64,000 nucleotides of DNA from Verrucomicrobiota bacterium. Its GTDB lineage: Bacteria > Verrucomicrobiota > Lentisphaeria > JABSQK01 > JAJFLO01. Of this stretch, positions 44,798 to 53,471 are shown piece after piece. Location: positions 62,001 to 126,000 of the forward strand of contig JAJFLQ010000104.1 of the NCBI GenBank assembly GCA_021772615.1, given 5' to 3'. The position numbers were made by a program, and so were the translations under genes. The notes under the pieces were generated by a model that worked only from the letters and a program-made list of their open reading frames with translations, was not told where the DNA came from and did not search any database. Position 1 is the stretch's first letter. Every line of letters begins with the position of its first letter.

Positions 44798-46972
44798 ATG
44801 GCTAAGCTCATTAACGTATCAAATCGCTTGCCGGTTACCATCGGCAAGACCATTCGCAAATCCTCGGGCGGCCTCGTTACCGCCATGGAAGGACTTACCG
44901 ATCGACTCGAACTCAGTTGGGTCGGCTGGCCAGGAGCCGCCGCCGCCAACGCAGCTCAGGAACAAGAACTCCGACAAACGCTCAATTCACAATATCGCTA
45001 CGATCCAGTATTTCTCTCGGAGGCCGATATCGAAGGGTTTTACCAAGGTTTTTCGAATCAAAGTCTGTGGCCTCTGTTGCATTACATGGCGACAAAGATG
45101 GCGTACGAGACGGAGTGGTGGGACTGCTATCAGAAGGTAAACCAAAAATTTGCCGACCAGGTTGTGGCGACGGCGGAATCCGGCGACACGGTGTGGGTGC
45201 ACGATTACCAACTCATGCTGGTCCCCGGCATGCTGCGCCACGCCAATCCCGATTTACGCATCGGCTTCTTCTTGCATACGCCCTTTCCTTCCTATGAGCT
45301 GTTTCGCTGCCACCCGGACCGCAACAATCTTCTGTATGGATTATTGGGGGCAGACCATATTGGCTTTCATACCTATGGCTACCTGAGACATTTTCGCAGT
45401 ACCGTTCTGCGCTGCCTGGGAATAGACTCGGAGATCGACCGGATCCCGTACAACGGGCGGCAGGTCAAAATAGGTGTTCATCCCATCGGCATCGATGCGG
45501 AGAAATTCACTAACGAAGTCACCAGCCCCACGTGTCAGGAATACTTGGCCAAATATCGCGAGGCCTACGCAGGCAAGCGTGTGGTGATCGGCGTTGAACG
45601 CCTGGACTACACCAAAGGTATCCTGCATCGACTGAATGCCGTCGAGCAATACCTGGCTGCCGAGGATACGCCAAACAATGTTATATTCCTGTTTATCGCA
45701 GTGCCGTCGCGGGGTGCGGTGAAGGAATACCAGGTTCTGCGCGAGCAGGTAGAAGGTATGGTGGGCCGCATCAACGGCCAGCATGCCACGGTTGAGAACA
45801 TACCGATACACTTCATTCACGGGACCATCTCTTTTCCGGAACTGTGCGCCCTCTACAAGCTCGCCGAAGTCTGCATGGTAACGCCCCTCATTGACGGCAT
45901 GAACCTGGTTGCGAAGGAATACGTCGCCTGCCAGGAGAACGACGACGGCGTCTTGATTCTCAGCGAATTTGCCGGCGCAGCCAACGAATTGTTCAGCGCC
46001 ATAATTGTCAACCCCTATTCGCCGCATGAGATCGCGGACTCCATTCGACAAGCGCTTTCAATGCCGTTCGCGGAACGGTCCGAACGCACCCGAGTGCTGC
46101 GGGAGCGGGTCTGCAAATACGATGCCGGTTATTGGGCCGGCAGCTTTCTAAATGCACTCGAGAAGCATGTTGAAACGGAAGAAGAGCCAGTTGGCGAAAC
46201 GCTCAAACCAAGTATTCTGCAAGCTGCCGTTGACGTAGCTGAGCGTATCGCCGTGGTGCTCGATTACGACGGCACATTGCGCGAGTTTGTGTCCGATCCG
46301 TCCGACGCCGGGCCAACCAGGGCGATTACCGATTTGCTCGACCAACTGTCGGGAAAACCAAACACAGACGTCTTTATTGTCAGTGGCCGTCAAGAGGCCG
46401 ATCTCCAGCGCTGGCTCGGCCATTACCCATTTACCCTGGTATGCGAGCACGGCTACCGCAGCCGTCCGGCAGGAGCCGAAAAGTGGGCAGTACTCACGGA
46501 AGACGCAGATCTCTCCTGGCGAGAGTCAGTATTGGAAGTGTTTCGTTATTTCGAGGGTCAAACCCCCGGCAGTTCAATTGAGCAAAAGCGTTCCTCCATG
46601 GTTTGGCATTATCGTCGCAGCGACCCGGAATTCGGCCAATGGAAGGCACATCAAATGATGGGTGAGCTATACGAGACGGTTTCAAATCTCCCGGTAGAGA
46701 TCCATCACGGAAAGAAGATCATCGAAGTCAGCTCTGTCGTCGTTACCAAAGGCAATGCGCTCCGTCACTACTGCGGAAATGGCGATTACGACCTGGTTAT
46801 TTGCGCCGGCGACGATCAGACCGACGAGAGTATGTTTCAGGCCGAAATCGACAATCTCTTTTCCATCAAGGTCGGAGCAGGCGACACCGCCGCACGGTAT
46901 CGAATCGATACGCCGAATACCTTTCGCAACCTTGTAGGCACCGTATTTGCAGACAGGGAGATCGGCTCGTGA
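44798..46972 (+). CDS. otsAB: Bifunctional trehalose-6-phosphate synthase/phosphatase
   Basis: The 724-residue protein joins a GT20 synthase (residues 1-470: [69 protein letters not shown]) and an HAD-type phosphatase (about 490-715: [27 protein letters not shown]). It makes trehalose from UDP-glucose and glucose-6-phosphate via trehalose-6-phosphate in the cytoplasm. ATG 44798 has CGGAG at a suitable distance; an upstream in-frame ATG at 44699 adds residues without similarity. The stop overlaps the next gene's GTG start by four bases. Trehalose is an osmoprotectant, which fits the MscS gene downstream. Confidence 0.92.
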   Translation: MAKLINVSNRLPVTIGKTIRKSSGGLVTAMEGLTDRLELSWVGWPGAAAANAAQEQELRQTLNSQYRYDPVFLSEADIEGFYQGFSNQSLWPLLHYMATKMAYETEWWDCYQKVNQKFADQVVATAESGDTVWVHDYQLMLVPGMLRHANPDLRIGFFLHTPFPSYELFRCHPDRNNLLYGLLGADHIGFHTYGYLRHFRSTVLRCLGIDSEIDRIPYNGRQVKIGVHPIGIDAEKFTNEVTSPTCQEYLAKYREAYAGKRVVIGVERLDYTKGILHRLNAVEQYLAAEDTPNNVIFLFIAVPSRGAVKEYQVLREQVEGMVGRINGQHATVENIPIHFIHGTISFPELCALYKLAEVCMVTPLIDGMNLVAKEYVACQENDDGVLILSEFAGAANELFSAIIVNPYSPHEIADSIRQALSMPFAERSERTRVLRERVCKYDAGYWAGSFLNALEKHVETEEEPVGETLKPSILQAAVDVAERIAVVLDYDGTLREFVSDPSDAGPTRAITDLLDQLSGKPNTDVFIVSGRQEADLQRWLGHYPFTLVCEHGYRSRPAGAEKWAVLTEDADLSWRESVLEVFRYFEGQTPGSSIEQKRSSMVWHYRRSDPEFGQWKAHQMMGELYETVSNLPVEIHHGKKIIEVSSVVVTKGNALRHYCGNGDYDLVICAGDDQTDESMFQAEIDNLFSIKVGAGDTAARYRIDTPNTFRNLVGTVFADREIGS

Positions 46973-48819
46973 CGTTCATCGACAAACGTGAAAATTTAGA
47001 CTACGGCGTGATTGGCAACTGTCAGTCGGCCGCACTCATATCGAAGTATGGTTCCCTTGACTGGTGTTGCCTGCCAACCTTTGGCTCGGCCTCATTTTTT
47101 GCAGCCCTTTTGGATGAGAAGAAAGGGGGTCGCTGCGGCATCGAACCAGTAGGCGATTACTGGGAGGTGAAGCAGGACTACGTGCGGCGCACCAACATCT
47201 TAAGAACCAATTACACGTCGCCTGAAGCTGAGTTTGAGATCCTCGACTTTATGCCGCGCTATTGCGTTGACAACGGCGGTTATCATTGCCCGGCGGAGAT
47301 CATTCGCTACTTTCGGATTATTCGCGGAACGCCAAAGGTGCGAGTCATTTACGAGCCGCGGCCAAACTACGGCAGGCACCCGTCCGTATCCACCGTTGAA
47401 ACCAACTACGTGAAGAGCTACAGCGTTGGCGGCTCCTATGAGTCGATCTATCTGTACACGGAACTCGACAAGAAAGCCATCATTGCCGGCGATCCGGTCG
47501 AGCTGCAGGACCGTAGCTATCTCCTCTTGAGTTACAACCAAAAGCTGGTCAAGGTCGACCAGGATTTTGTGCGTCTGGAATTGGAGCGGACTCGCGTTTA
47601 CTGGATGGGCTGGGTAGCCGAAACCACCATTGTGCCGGGCTACGAGCCGGCAGTGGAGCGCAGCGCGTTGGTGCTCAAGTTACTGACCTATCAAAAGACC
47701 GGCGCGATACTCGCTGCCGTTACAACCAGTCTGCCCGAGACCATCGGCGAAGTTCGCAATTGGGACTACCGGTATTGTTGGATTCGCGATGCATCCATGA
47801 TTGTATCCGTGTTAACCAACCTCGGTCACTACAACTCGGTTCGCCGCTTTCTTCGCTTTATCCTCGACGTTGTCCCGTTCAAAAACGAAGAAGTTCAAAT
47901 TATGTACGGCATTGAAGGCGAAAAGAATCTTGAGGAAGGTCAGTTGGACTGGCTGGACGGCTATCTTGATTCCAGGCCGGTCCGCATTGGCAACGCCGCC
48001 TACGCGCAAAAGCAGAACGACGTCTACGGTGTGTTGCTTGACGTGATCCACCAAAATTTTTTGTTATTCCGGGAGAAGCTGGATTATCGCGAAGATCTGT
48101 GGACCGTCGTCCGGACTTTGGCTCGGCACGTGGAAAACAACTGGGACAGTCTCGATAAGGGCATCTGGGAGTTTCGGAAGGAAAAACGACATTTTGTCTT
48201 CTCCAAAGTGCTCTGCTGGGTAGCGATGGATCGTGCAGCCAAAATCGCCGGCCTGCTGGGCCGCCACAAGCAGGCTCTGGCCTGGTCGCAATTGCGAGAG
48301 GAAATTCGTTGCGACGTCATGGAGCGCGGTGTTCATCCGGAACTGCAGGCCTTTACGCAGTCCTATGGCAGCGAGTACATGGACGCAGCCAACCTGCTGA
48401 TGGAGCAGTACGGCTTCATTGATGCCCACGACCCCGTTTACTGCAACACCGTCAAGCTCACCTTCGACCGTCTTTGTGTAGAGGGTCTCATGTATCGCTA
48501 TCGCAACGAGGATGATTTTGGTTTGCCTTCGTCTTCTTTCACCGTTTGTACGTTTTGGATGATTCGCAGTCTTGCGCGAATTGGTCAACGGGAAACCGCG
48601 ATCTCCATGTTCAATAATTTGTTAAGCCATACCAATCACCTTGGATTGCTGAGCGAGGACATCGACTTTTGTACCAAGCGACTGTTGGGGAATTTCCCAC
48701 AGGGCTACAGCCATCTGGCATTGATTGACGTTGCGATGGTGTTGACCAACACCGACCACATCGCGCCCAACGAAGAAGCCAACGTTGCCCTCCCGTTCGT
48801 CCCGGATCCAAATCCATAG
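46969..48819 (+). CDS. GH15-family glycoside hydrolase (glucoamylase/trehalase type)
   Basis: A 616-residue cytoplasmic enzyme starting at GTG 46969, with GGGAG eight bases upstream; a longer frame runs back into otsAB and is not real. Family marks are YGVIGNCQSAALISKYGSLD at the N-terminus, WDYRYCWIRDASM, the acid-catalyst segment GIWEFRKEKRHFVFSK, and LLSEDID...LGNFPQGYSHLALI with the presumed base Glu. GH15 includes glucoamylases, glucodextranases and trehalases. Overlap with otsAB makes a trehalase or a trehalose-related regulator of turnover the best guess, but the substrate cannot be fixed from sequence. Confidence 0.85.
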   Translation: MTFIDKRENLDYGVIGNCQSAALISKYGSLDWCCLPTFGSASFFAALLDEKKGGRCGIEPVGDYWEVKQDYVRRTNILRTNYTSPEAEFEILDFMPRYCVDNGGYHCPAEIIRYFRIIRGTPKVRVIYEPRPNYGRHPSVSTVETNYVKSYSVGGSYESIYLYTELDKKAIIAGDPVELQDRSYLLLSYNQKLVKVDQDFVRLELERTRVYWMGWVAETTIVPGYEPAVERSALVLKLLTYQKTGAILAAVTTSLPETIGEVRNWDYRYCWIRDASMIVSVLTNLGHYNSVRRFLRFILDVVPFKNEEVQIMYGIEGEKNLEEGQLDWLDGYLDSRPVRIGNAAYAQKQNDVYGVLLDVIHQNFLLFREKLDYREDLWTVVRTLARHVENNWDSLDKGIWEFRKEKRHFVFSKVLCWVAMDRAAKIAGLLGRHKQALAWSQLREEIRCDVMERGVHPELQAFTQSYGSEYMDAANLLMEQYGFIDAHDPVYCNTVKLTFDRLCVEGLMYRYRNEDDFGLPSSSFTVCTFWMIRSLARIGQRETAISMFNNLLSHTNHLGLLSEDIDFCTKRLLGNFPQGYSHLALIDVAMVLTNTDHIAPNEEANVALPFVPDPNP

Positions 48820-48824
48820 CTTAT

Positions 48825-49907
48825 ATGATCACGCTTGCTGAACTCGTTCAAATACTCCCCGAATTTCTTACTGTTTCCGCCGTTGCGGTCAGTGGCATCT
48901 GGCTGACGCAGATACTGCTGCGGACCCTGCGCGGTTATGCCGACGAAGCTGGCGAGGCCGTCCTTCGCGAAGGTCTCACCGCGTTGCGCACTCCCTTGCT
49001 GGCTTGCCTGCTTTGGGCCACTGTGGTAATCGCCTCGTCCATCCCCGATGGCGACTACCTGGCTCCCGAACCGTTGCGGCGCGTTGCCGTGGTAGCGTTG
49101 ATCGCCGCCGCCGCCTGGGCCTGTATTCGCGGCAGTCGCGTCGCGATGCAACTGATTCTAACCGATTTCGACGTCAGTCAGAAAGACAATCTCGTTAGTC
49201 GCAAAATGGCAACGCAGCTGCGCGTTCTGCATCGGATATTCGTGACCGTCGTGATTATTGTGGCCGGCGCGATGATTTTGATGAGTTTCGACAGCGTTAA
49301 ACGCATTGGCTTGAGTCTTTTGGCATCGGCAGGGGTCGCCGGAATCGTCATTGGTCTTGCGGCGCAGAAGGTGCTCGGCAACGTTTTAGCGGGCATTCAA
49401 CTGGCGATTGCGCAACCGATTCGTCTCGACGACGTCGTCATCATGGAAGGTGAATGGGGTTGGATCGAAGAAATCACGCTCACCTATGTCGTCGTCCGCA
49501 TTTGGGACAAGCGCCGATTAATCGTTCCCAGCTCCTGCGTCTTGGAAAAACCTTTCCAAAATTGGACGCGCACGTCGGCTGAGATTCTCGGTACTGTCTT
49601 TATCTATTGCGACTACACCGTTGACGTGACGGCCATTCGCGCGGAGGTCGGCAAGATTCTTGAACGCTGTCCGCACTGGGATGGCCAGGTGAACAACACC
49701 CAAGTCACCAATGCAACCGCGCAAACGCTGGAAGTGCGCGTTCTCATGAGTGCCGCGGACTCTCCAACTGCCTGGAACTTGCGCGTCTTCGTCCGCGAGG
49801 AAATCGTCAAATTTCTCCAACACGAATTTCCTGAGGCCTTGCCGCGCACGCGAGTCGAGCTCAAATCGCCGGACCACGCATTTCCTCCAGAGTCGATACC
49901 GATTTAG
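48825..49907 (+). CDS. Small-conductance mechanosensitive channel (MscS family)
   Basis: The 360-residue protein has about four membrane segments (residues 10-30, 55-75, 85-105, 135-160) and a pore-lining helix LLASAGVAGIVIGLAAQKVLGNVLAGIQ (residues about 165-192, described by position) with the Gly/Ala spacing of MscS TM3. A beta domain with DDVVIMEGEWGWIEEI and VPSSCVLEKPFQNW follows. Such channels release small solutes on hypo-osmotic shock. It begins five bases after the GH15 stop, completing an operon that can synthesise, hydrolyse and release trehalose. No strong ribosome-binding site is seen, so coupling to the GH15 gene is likely. Confidence 0.9.
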   Translation: MITLAELVQILPEFLTVSAVAVSGIWLTQILLRTLRGYADEAGEAVLREGLTALRTPLLACLLWATVVIASSIPDGDYLAPEPLRRVAVVALIAAAAWACIRGSRVAMQLILTDFDVSQKDNLVSRKMATQLRVLHRIFVTVVIIVAGAMILMSFDSVKRIGLSLLASAGVAGIVIGLAAQKVLGNVLAGIQLAIAQPIRLDDVVIMEGEWGWIEEITLTYVVVRIWDKRRLIVPSSCVLEKPFQNWTRTSAEILGTVFIYCDYTVDVTAIRAEVGKILERCPHWDGQVNNTQVTNATAQTLEVRVLMSAADSPTAWNLRVFVREEIVKFLQHEFPEALPRTRVELKSPDHAFPPESIPI

Positions 49908-49920
49908 ACAATGAGAGTAA

Positions 49921-50181
49921 GGTGACACAAGTGGTGAACCGCCGACACCGGCTTACGCAACCATAGCTCTTGAAAATCCAGGCGACGGAAAGAACCCTTT
50001 TGTTGTAAATGAGGTGATCGAGGAAGGCCAGAAAGACTTGAGTGCTCCGTCGCCTGCAATTACACAGCTTAAGAATTTCCAATCTTATTCTGTGGAAGTG
50101 GTAGTATATAGCGAATCCAATTTTCAAGACATTACAGATCAATTGAAACAGCATATCAGGTTTCAGGCGCCAGAATTTTGA
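49921..50181 (+). pseudogene. Possible 3' remnant of an unidentified gene
   Basis: An 86-codon frame without start codon reads as plausible protein (NPFVVNEVIEEG, LKNFQSYSVEVVVYSE, FQDITDQLKQHIRFQAPEF) and ends at TGA 50179-50181. I do not recognise the family. The stretch is AT-richer than its neighbours and occupies an otherwise empty 400-base gap, so it may be the tail of a lost gene. The opposite strand also has an open frame (50271-49861), judged less protein-like. Confidence 0.3.
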
Positions 50182-50316
50182 CCCATCAACGGAATCGATA
50201 TGCACAGCCAATTCGTATGCCTGATTTAACTTCATAAAGCTGCTGGTTTTCCCGATAATGCCCTCCCGCATTTACCGGGATTGGCTGGGAATACCTACCG
50301 AGCTTAAATACTGTTT

Positions 50317-51822
50317 TTACGGCGTCGACGCTTGACCATTAAGGCGATAAAGGTGCCATGGCCACCCGGATAATCCGCCTCCGGGAAATGTACGGTCAAA
50401 CACATATTCCGCGTGCACGCCGTTCGCGGACTCTCGGATTTTCGGTGGGGGTGCGTTCGCTCCATGGACAATAAACCAGTCGGGCGGCTGCCGTCGCAGG
50501 CGATCGATAGTGACATAGTCGATCGCTTTACGTACATGGGTGCTGTAAAACGACAGCAGGAGACTGTTGCGAATATCATGGTCGGAGCCGACGCGAACGA
50601 TATTTCCCGCCGTTTGCTGTTCCATGTAGCGGAGTGCATCCAGGTATTGGCCGCGGCCGTGACCAATGAAGGCGCGGATGTTGGCAACATTACCGGCGAT
50701 GCCGGCGATCAGAAGCAGGCCGATCATGAACCGCCACCGCGGCACAGTCGGTCGATGCGGCTCCGCGACGCAGGTCACTTCCGTTCCCGTCAGGACATCG
50801 GCGATCTCGATTGCCAGCAGGTGGTAAATGAATACGACACTGATCAGGAAGTACCGTACAAACAACACCTCCGGCCTAAGTGCCAGGATAAGCAGTAGGG
50901 GCGAGCCGACGACTGCGGTGACATAAAACACCCAGATCGTTGTGTCGCGTCGTCGACTGCGATTTACTGCCGCGACGAACGCAATACCCGCGAGAAGCGC
51001 CGTCGCTCTTGCAATGCCGGCCGTGCCGTTGTCATCCATCGGGCCGCCGGCTGTGAGGGAAAGTGTGGAGACCACGATATCCAGGTACGCCGATGTAGGA
51101 CCCGATGCCGGCGGAAGATGGCGGGCGAAAATGAGGTAGTACGCTCCCACTATCATTGCGCTGATGGCGTGGAGCGCGACGACAGGCATGACAGGTTCAG
51201 CGCGCGAACGGCGATGTAACACATGCGCCGCCGACCATGCGAACGTGCCGGCATATGCGTGGATGATCGTGAGGTGCGCCGTCAAGCCGATGGTCAGACT
51301 GGTGAGGTAGAGGATGGCCCATCGCCATCGTGGTTGGTGGTGAAAGCGCTCGATCGATGTGACGCATAGCAATGCGCAAATGAGCATCGGCGCATATCCC
51401 CGCGCCTCTGATGCGTATACTGTCAAGATATACGATGGTCCAGCCAACAGGCAGAAACATGCGGCTGCCCGCGGCCGCGACCGGTACCAGCATGGTGCCA
51501 ACACGATTGTCAGGATACCGGTCGCAAGGGCAAGAGCGCGATATGAAGGCCACGGTCTTTCAGGGCCCAGGAGATACATAAACCCGCTGTTTAGGGGGTG
51601 ATTGTTGTCGTTGTGCAGCGTCAGGAGAATATCGGCGAATGACGGGCACTGCCGCACGAGGTAGTATGACACGACTTCGTCCATCCAGAAATCCGTAAAA
51701 ACTCCTGCAATGCGAACGCCGATGCCAAACGTGACGACCGCAGCAACAGCTGCGTAAGACAGGCGTTGCACAACAAGGGAGACACCGGGGGCAGGTTGCG
51801 CTGTATGCGAATGTGTCGTCAT
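50317..51822 (-). CDS. Polytopic membrane glycosyltransferase, GT39/ArnT-like
   Basis: A 501-residue protein with about ten membrane segments and a first periplasmic loop carrying WMDEVVSYYLVRQ, the acidic pair typical of the GT39/GT83 superfamily, followed by HNDNNHPL. A soluble C-terminal part (about 410-501) ends the protein. Such enzymes move sugars from polyprenyl-phosphate carriers to proteins or lipids outside the membrane. Donor and acceptor are unknown. It lies alone on the minus strand, with the small membrane protein gene upstream. Confidence 0.65.
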   Translation of the reverse strand: MTTHSHTAQPAPGVSLVVQRLSYAAVAAVVTFGIGVRIAGVFTDFWMDEVVSYYLVRQCPSFADILLTLHNDNNHPLNSGFMYLLGPERPWPSYRALALATGILTIVLAPCWYRSRPRAAACFCLLAGPSYILTVYASEARGYAPMLICALLCVTSIERFHHQPRWRWAILYLTSLTIGLTAHLTIIHAYAGTFAWSAAHVLHRRSRAEPVMPVVALHAISAMIVGAYYLIFARHLPPASGPTSAYLDIVVSTLSLTAGGPMDDNGTAGIARATALLAGIAFVAAVNRSRRRDTTIWVFYVTAVVGSPLLLILALRPEVLFVRYFLISVVFIYHLLAIEIADVLTGTEVTCVAEPHRPTVPRWRFMIGLLLIAGIAGNVANIRAFIGHGRGQYLDALRYMEQQTAGNIVRVGSDHDIRNSLLLSFYSTHVRKAIDYVTIDRLRRQPPDWFIVHGANAPPPKIRESANGVHAEYVFDRTFPGGGLSGWPWHLYRLNGQASTP

Positions 51823-51889
51823 CGAACGTTGAAGTCGCTGAATATGCGGCAGTTTGATAGGATCATGGCGACGTTGTCGCGTTGAAACA

Positions 51890-52243
51890 TTAGTGACCTT
51901 CGATGCGCGGTGACACGATCATGAACGAACCGGTCAGGACCAAAGCATCAATGCAGTGATACTGGAGGTAAGCAGGCGCATCAGGACTTATGACAGGCAG
52001 GCAGGGTGAATCAGACCATGGCGCAACCAGATGGCGGTGCAGATACGTGGGGCGGAACAGCCACGTAACGGCAACCAGTGTGATCGCGAAGGCCGGCCCG
52101 TAGTCGCGGTCAATGAAGCTGAAAATCATTCCGAGGAATACAAGCGCGCCGGCCGCGGCGGCGAGCAACCCGCATCGTGTCCTCGCGACACACGACCATT
52201 GTGGCGTCGGGATCCGCTCACCGTCCATTTCCCAACTGTCCAC
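51890..52243 (-). CDS. Small membrane protein, hypothetical
   Basis: Up to 117 residues with two clear membrane segments (CGLLAAAAGALVFLGMIFSF and GPAFAITLVAVTWLF). No family recognised. It is on the same strand as and 67 bases upstream of the membrane glycosyltransferase, so the two may be co-transcribed. The first or sixth residue Met could be the start. It may be spurious, but the hydrophobic pattern is protein-like. Confidence 0.4.
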   Translation of the reverse strand: MDSWEMDGERIPTPQWSCVARTRCGLLAAAAGALVFLGMIFSFIDRDYGPAFAITLVAVTWLFRPTYLHRHLVAPWSDSPCLPVISPDAPAYLQYHCIDALVLTGSFMIVSPRIEGH

Positions 52244-52248
52244 TATAC

Positions 52249-52277
52249 TTGATAAACCTCTCCACGCCGTCTACTAT
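52249..52277 (+). promoter_or_regulatory. Candidate sigma-70 promoter of the chemosensory cluster
   Basis: TTGATA (52249-52254), 17 bases, then TACTAT (52272-52277) is a good match to the vegetative consensus, 150 bases upstream of the first cheW start. No other box of this quality was seen before the cluster. Confidence 0.35.
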
Positions 52278-52426
52278 ACCCCTCGTATTGAGGTTAACCA
52301 CAAGATCCGGTACGACAATATGTGCCGACAGATTGGCAATGCGTTTCGGCTGTTACTGCTATGTTGACCCGCGGAAAGACCGGGCAGCAGGCCACAGATT
52401 CGAACCAGGTTCGGAGACAACGAACT

Positions 52427-52954
52427 ATGACAGGCGCAAGAGAAGAAAAGACGACGGTCATCCTTGAGAAGATCAAGAAGCGCAAGTCGCTTGATCAAGT
52501 CGTTGACGTCAACGAGGCCACGATAAAACTCGTCATCGTGACAATGATGAACGAACCCTATGCTTTTCTGGGTCGTCATGTTCGAGAGATCCTGCGATAC
52601 GTCAAGATAAATTTCGTGCCCGGCGCCCCGGATTACGTACTTGGAATCATCAACCTCCGTGGCGACATTGAATCGGTGATCGACATACATCGTCTGCTGG
52701 AGCTTCCCGAATTGCGGCCGATTGCGACAAGTCGAATCGTGATCGCCGAAGACAGTGGCATTCGATCGGGCATTCTGGTTGGATCTGTCGACGATGTGAT
52801 CGATGTACCGGAGAGCGTCGTCAACGAGTCTATCACTACACTGAGCGAAGGAATCCGTGACTTCGTGGTAGGGGAGGTGGTCCTTGGCGAGCGTTCTGTC
52901 ACCATTCTCGATATCGGCAAGATATTTGCCCAGCACCTGGCGCGTTCTTCCTGA
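52427..52954 (+). CDS. cheW: CheW-like coupling protein (first)
   Basis: 175 residues from the ATG at 52427 (GGAG 11 bases before). The CheW fold is seen from residue 35: FLGRHVREILRYVKINFVPGAPDYVLGIINLRGDIESVIDIHRLL, given here as its position span 50-95, and a final FVVGEVVLGERSVTILDIGKIF. CheW links receptors to the kinase CheA. A 30-residue charged N-terminal extension (VILEKIKKRKSLDQVVD) precedes the domain. It begins the six-gene cluster 52427-60534. Two CheW proteins in one cluster are usual for Wsp-type systems. Confidence 0.85.
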   Translation: MTGAREEKTTVILEKIKKRKSLDQVVDVNEATIKLVIVTMMNEPYAFLGRHVREILRYVKINFVPGAPDYVLGIINLRGDIESVIDIHRLLELPELRPIATSRIVIAEDSGIRSGILVGSVDDVIDVPESVVNESITTLSEGIRDFVVGEVVLGERSVTILDIGKIFAQHLARSS

Positions 52955-53025
52955 TTGCCGCCGCTGCTTAATATGCAATCCCGGCCGGAATCGGGCCGGC
53001 AACAATAACGTGGCCTGTCACAATC

Positions 53026-53442
53026 ATGATGCGTGCACAAGAGTCGCAGATTCTTGATCCGGCGGAATCTGAAATCTTTACATACCTGTTGTTCTCGGTA
53101 ACCGGCATACGCTTCGGCGTGGACACGCAACAGGTGTCGGCGATTCTGGAAAGGCAAGAGGCGGAGGATGTAGCGCTCCCCTGTATTGCCGCGGATGCGG
53201 CATTGTCCATTGAGCAGGGTGTTGTCGCCTACCACCAGCCCAAGGTACTTCTAATACGGCATGCAGATCGCTTTGGTTTACTGGTCGACAGTCCCGAAGA
53301 GATTGTCGATGTAACTATTGATGCGCTGCGGCCACTGCCCGAATTGTGGCGTACCGCCAGGATCGAAACCCCTATTTGGGGTGTATTATTGTATCGTGGC
53401 GATATAGTTTTGTTGATCGACAGCCACAAAATAACGCGATAA
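53026..53442 (+). CDS. CheW-like coupling protein (second)
   Basis: A short 138-residue CheW-domain protein: TYLLFSVTGIRFGVDTQQVSAI near residues 19-40, FGLLVDSPEEIVDV and a terminal WGVLLYRGDIVLLID. It is divergent from the first copy and probably binds a different partner or receptor position, as WspB and WspD do. Two adjacent ATG codons (53026, 53029) are possible starts and no ribosome-binding site is evident. A small GC hairpin (CCGGCC/GGCCGG, 52981-52999) lies between the two cheW genes. Confidence 0.75.
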   Translation: MMRAQESQILDPAESEIFTYLLFSVTGIRFGVDTQQVSAILERQEAEDVALPCIAADAALSIEQGVVAYHQPKVLLIRHADRFGLLVDSPEEIVDVTIDALRPLPELWRTARIETPIWGVLLYRGDIVLLIDSHKITR

Positions 53443-53471
53443 CGACCACTAAACCTGGAAAGGAATTTTTC

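Noticed and set aside
49861..50271. 136-codon minus-strand frame
   Set aside because: It overlaps the end of mscS antisense and is less protein-like than the plus-strand remnant in the same place.
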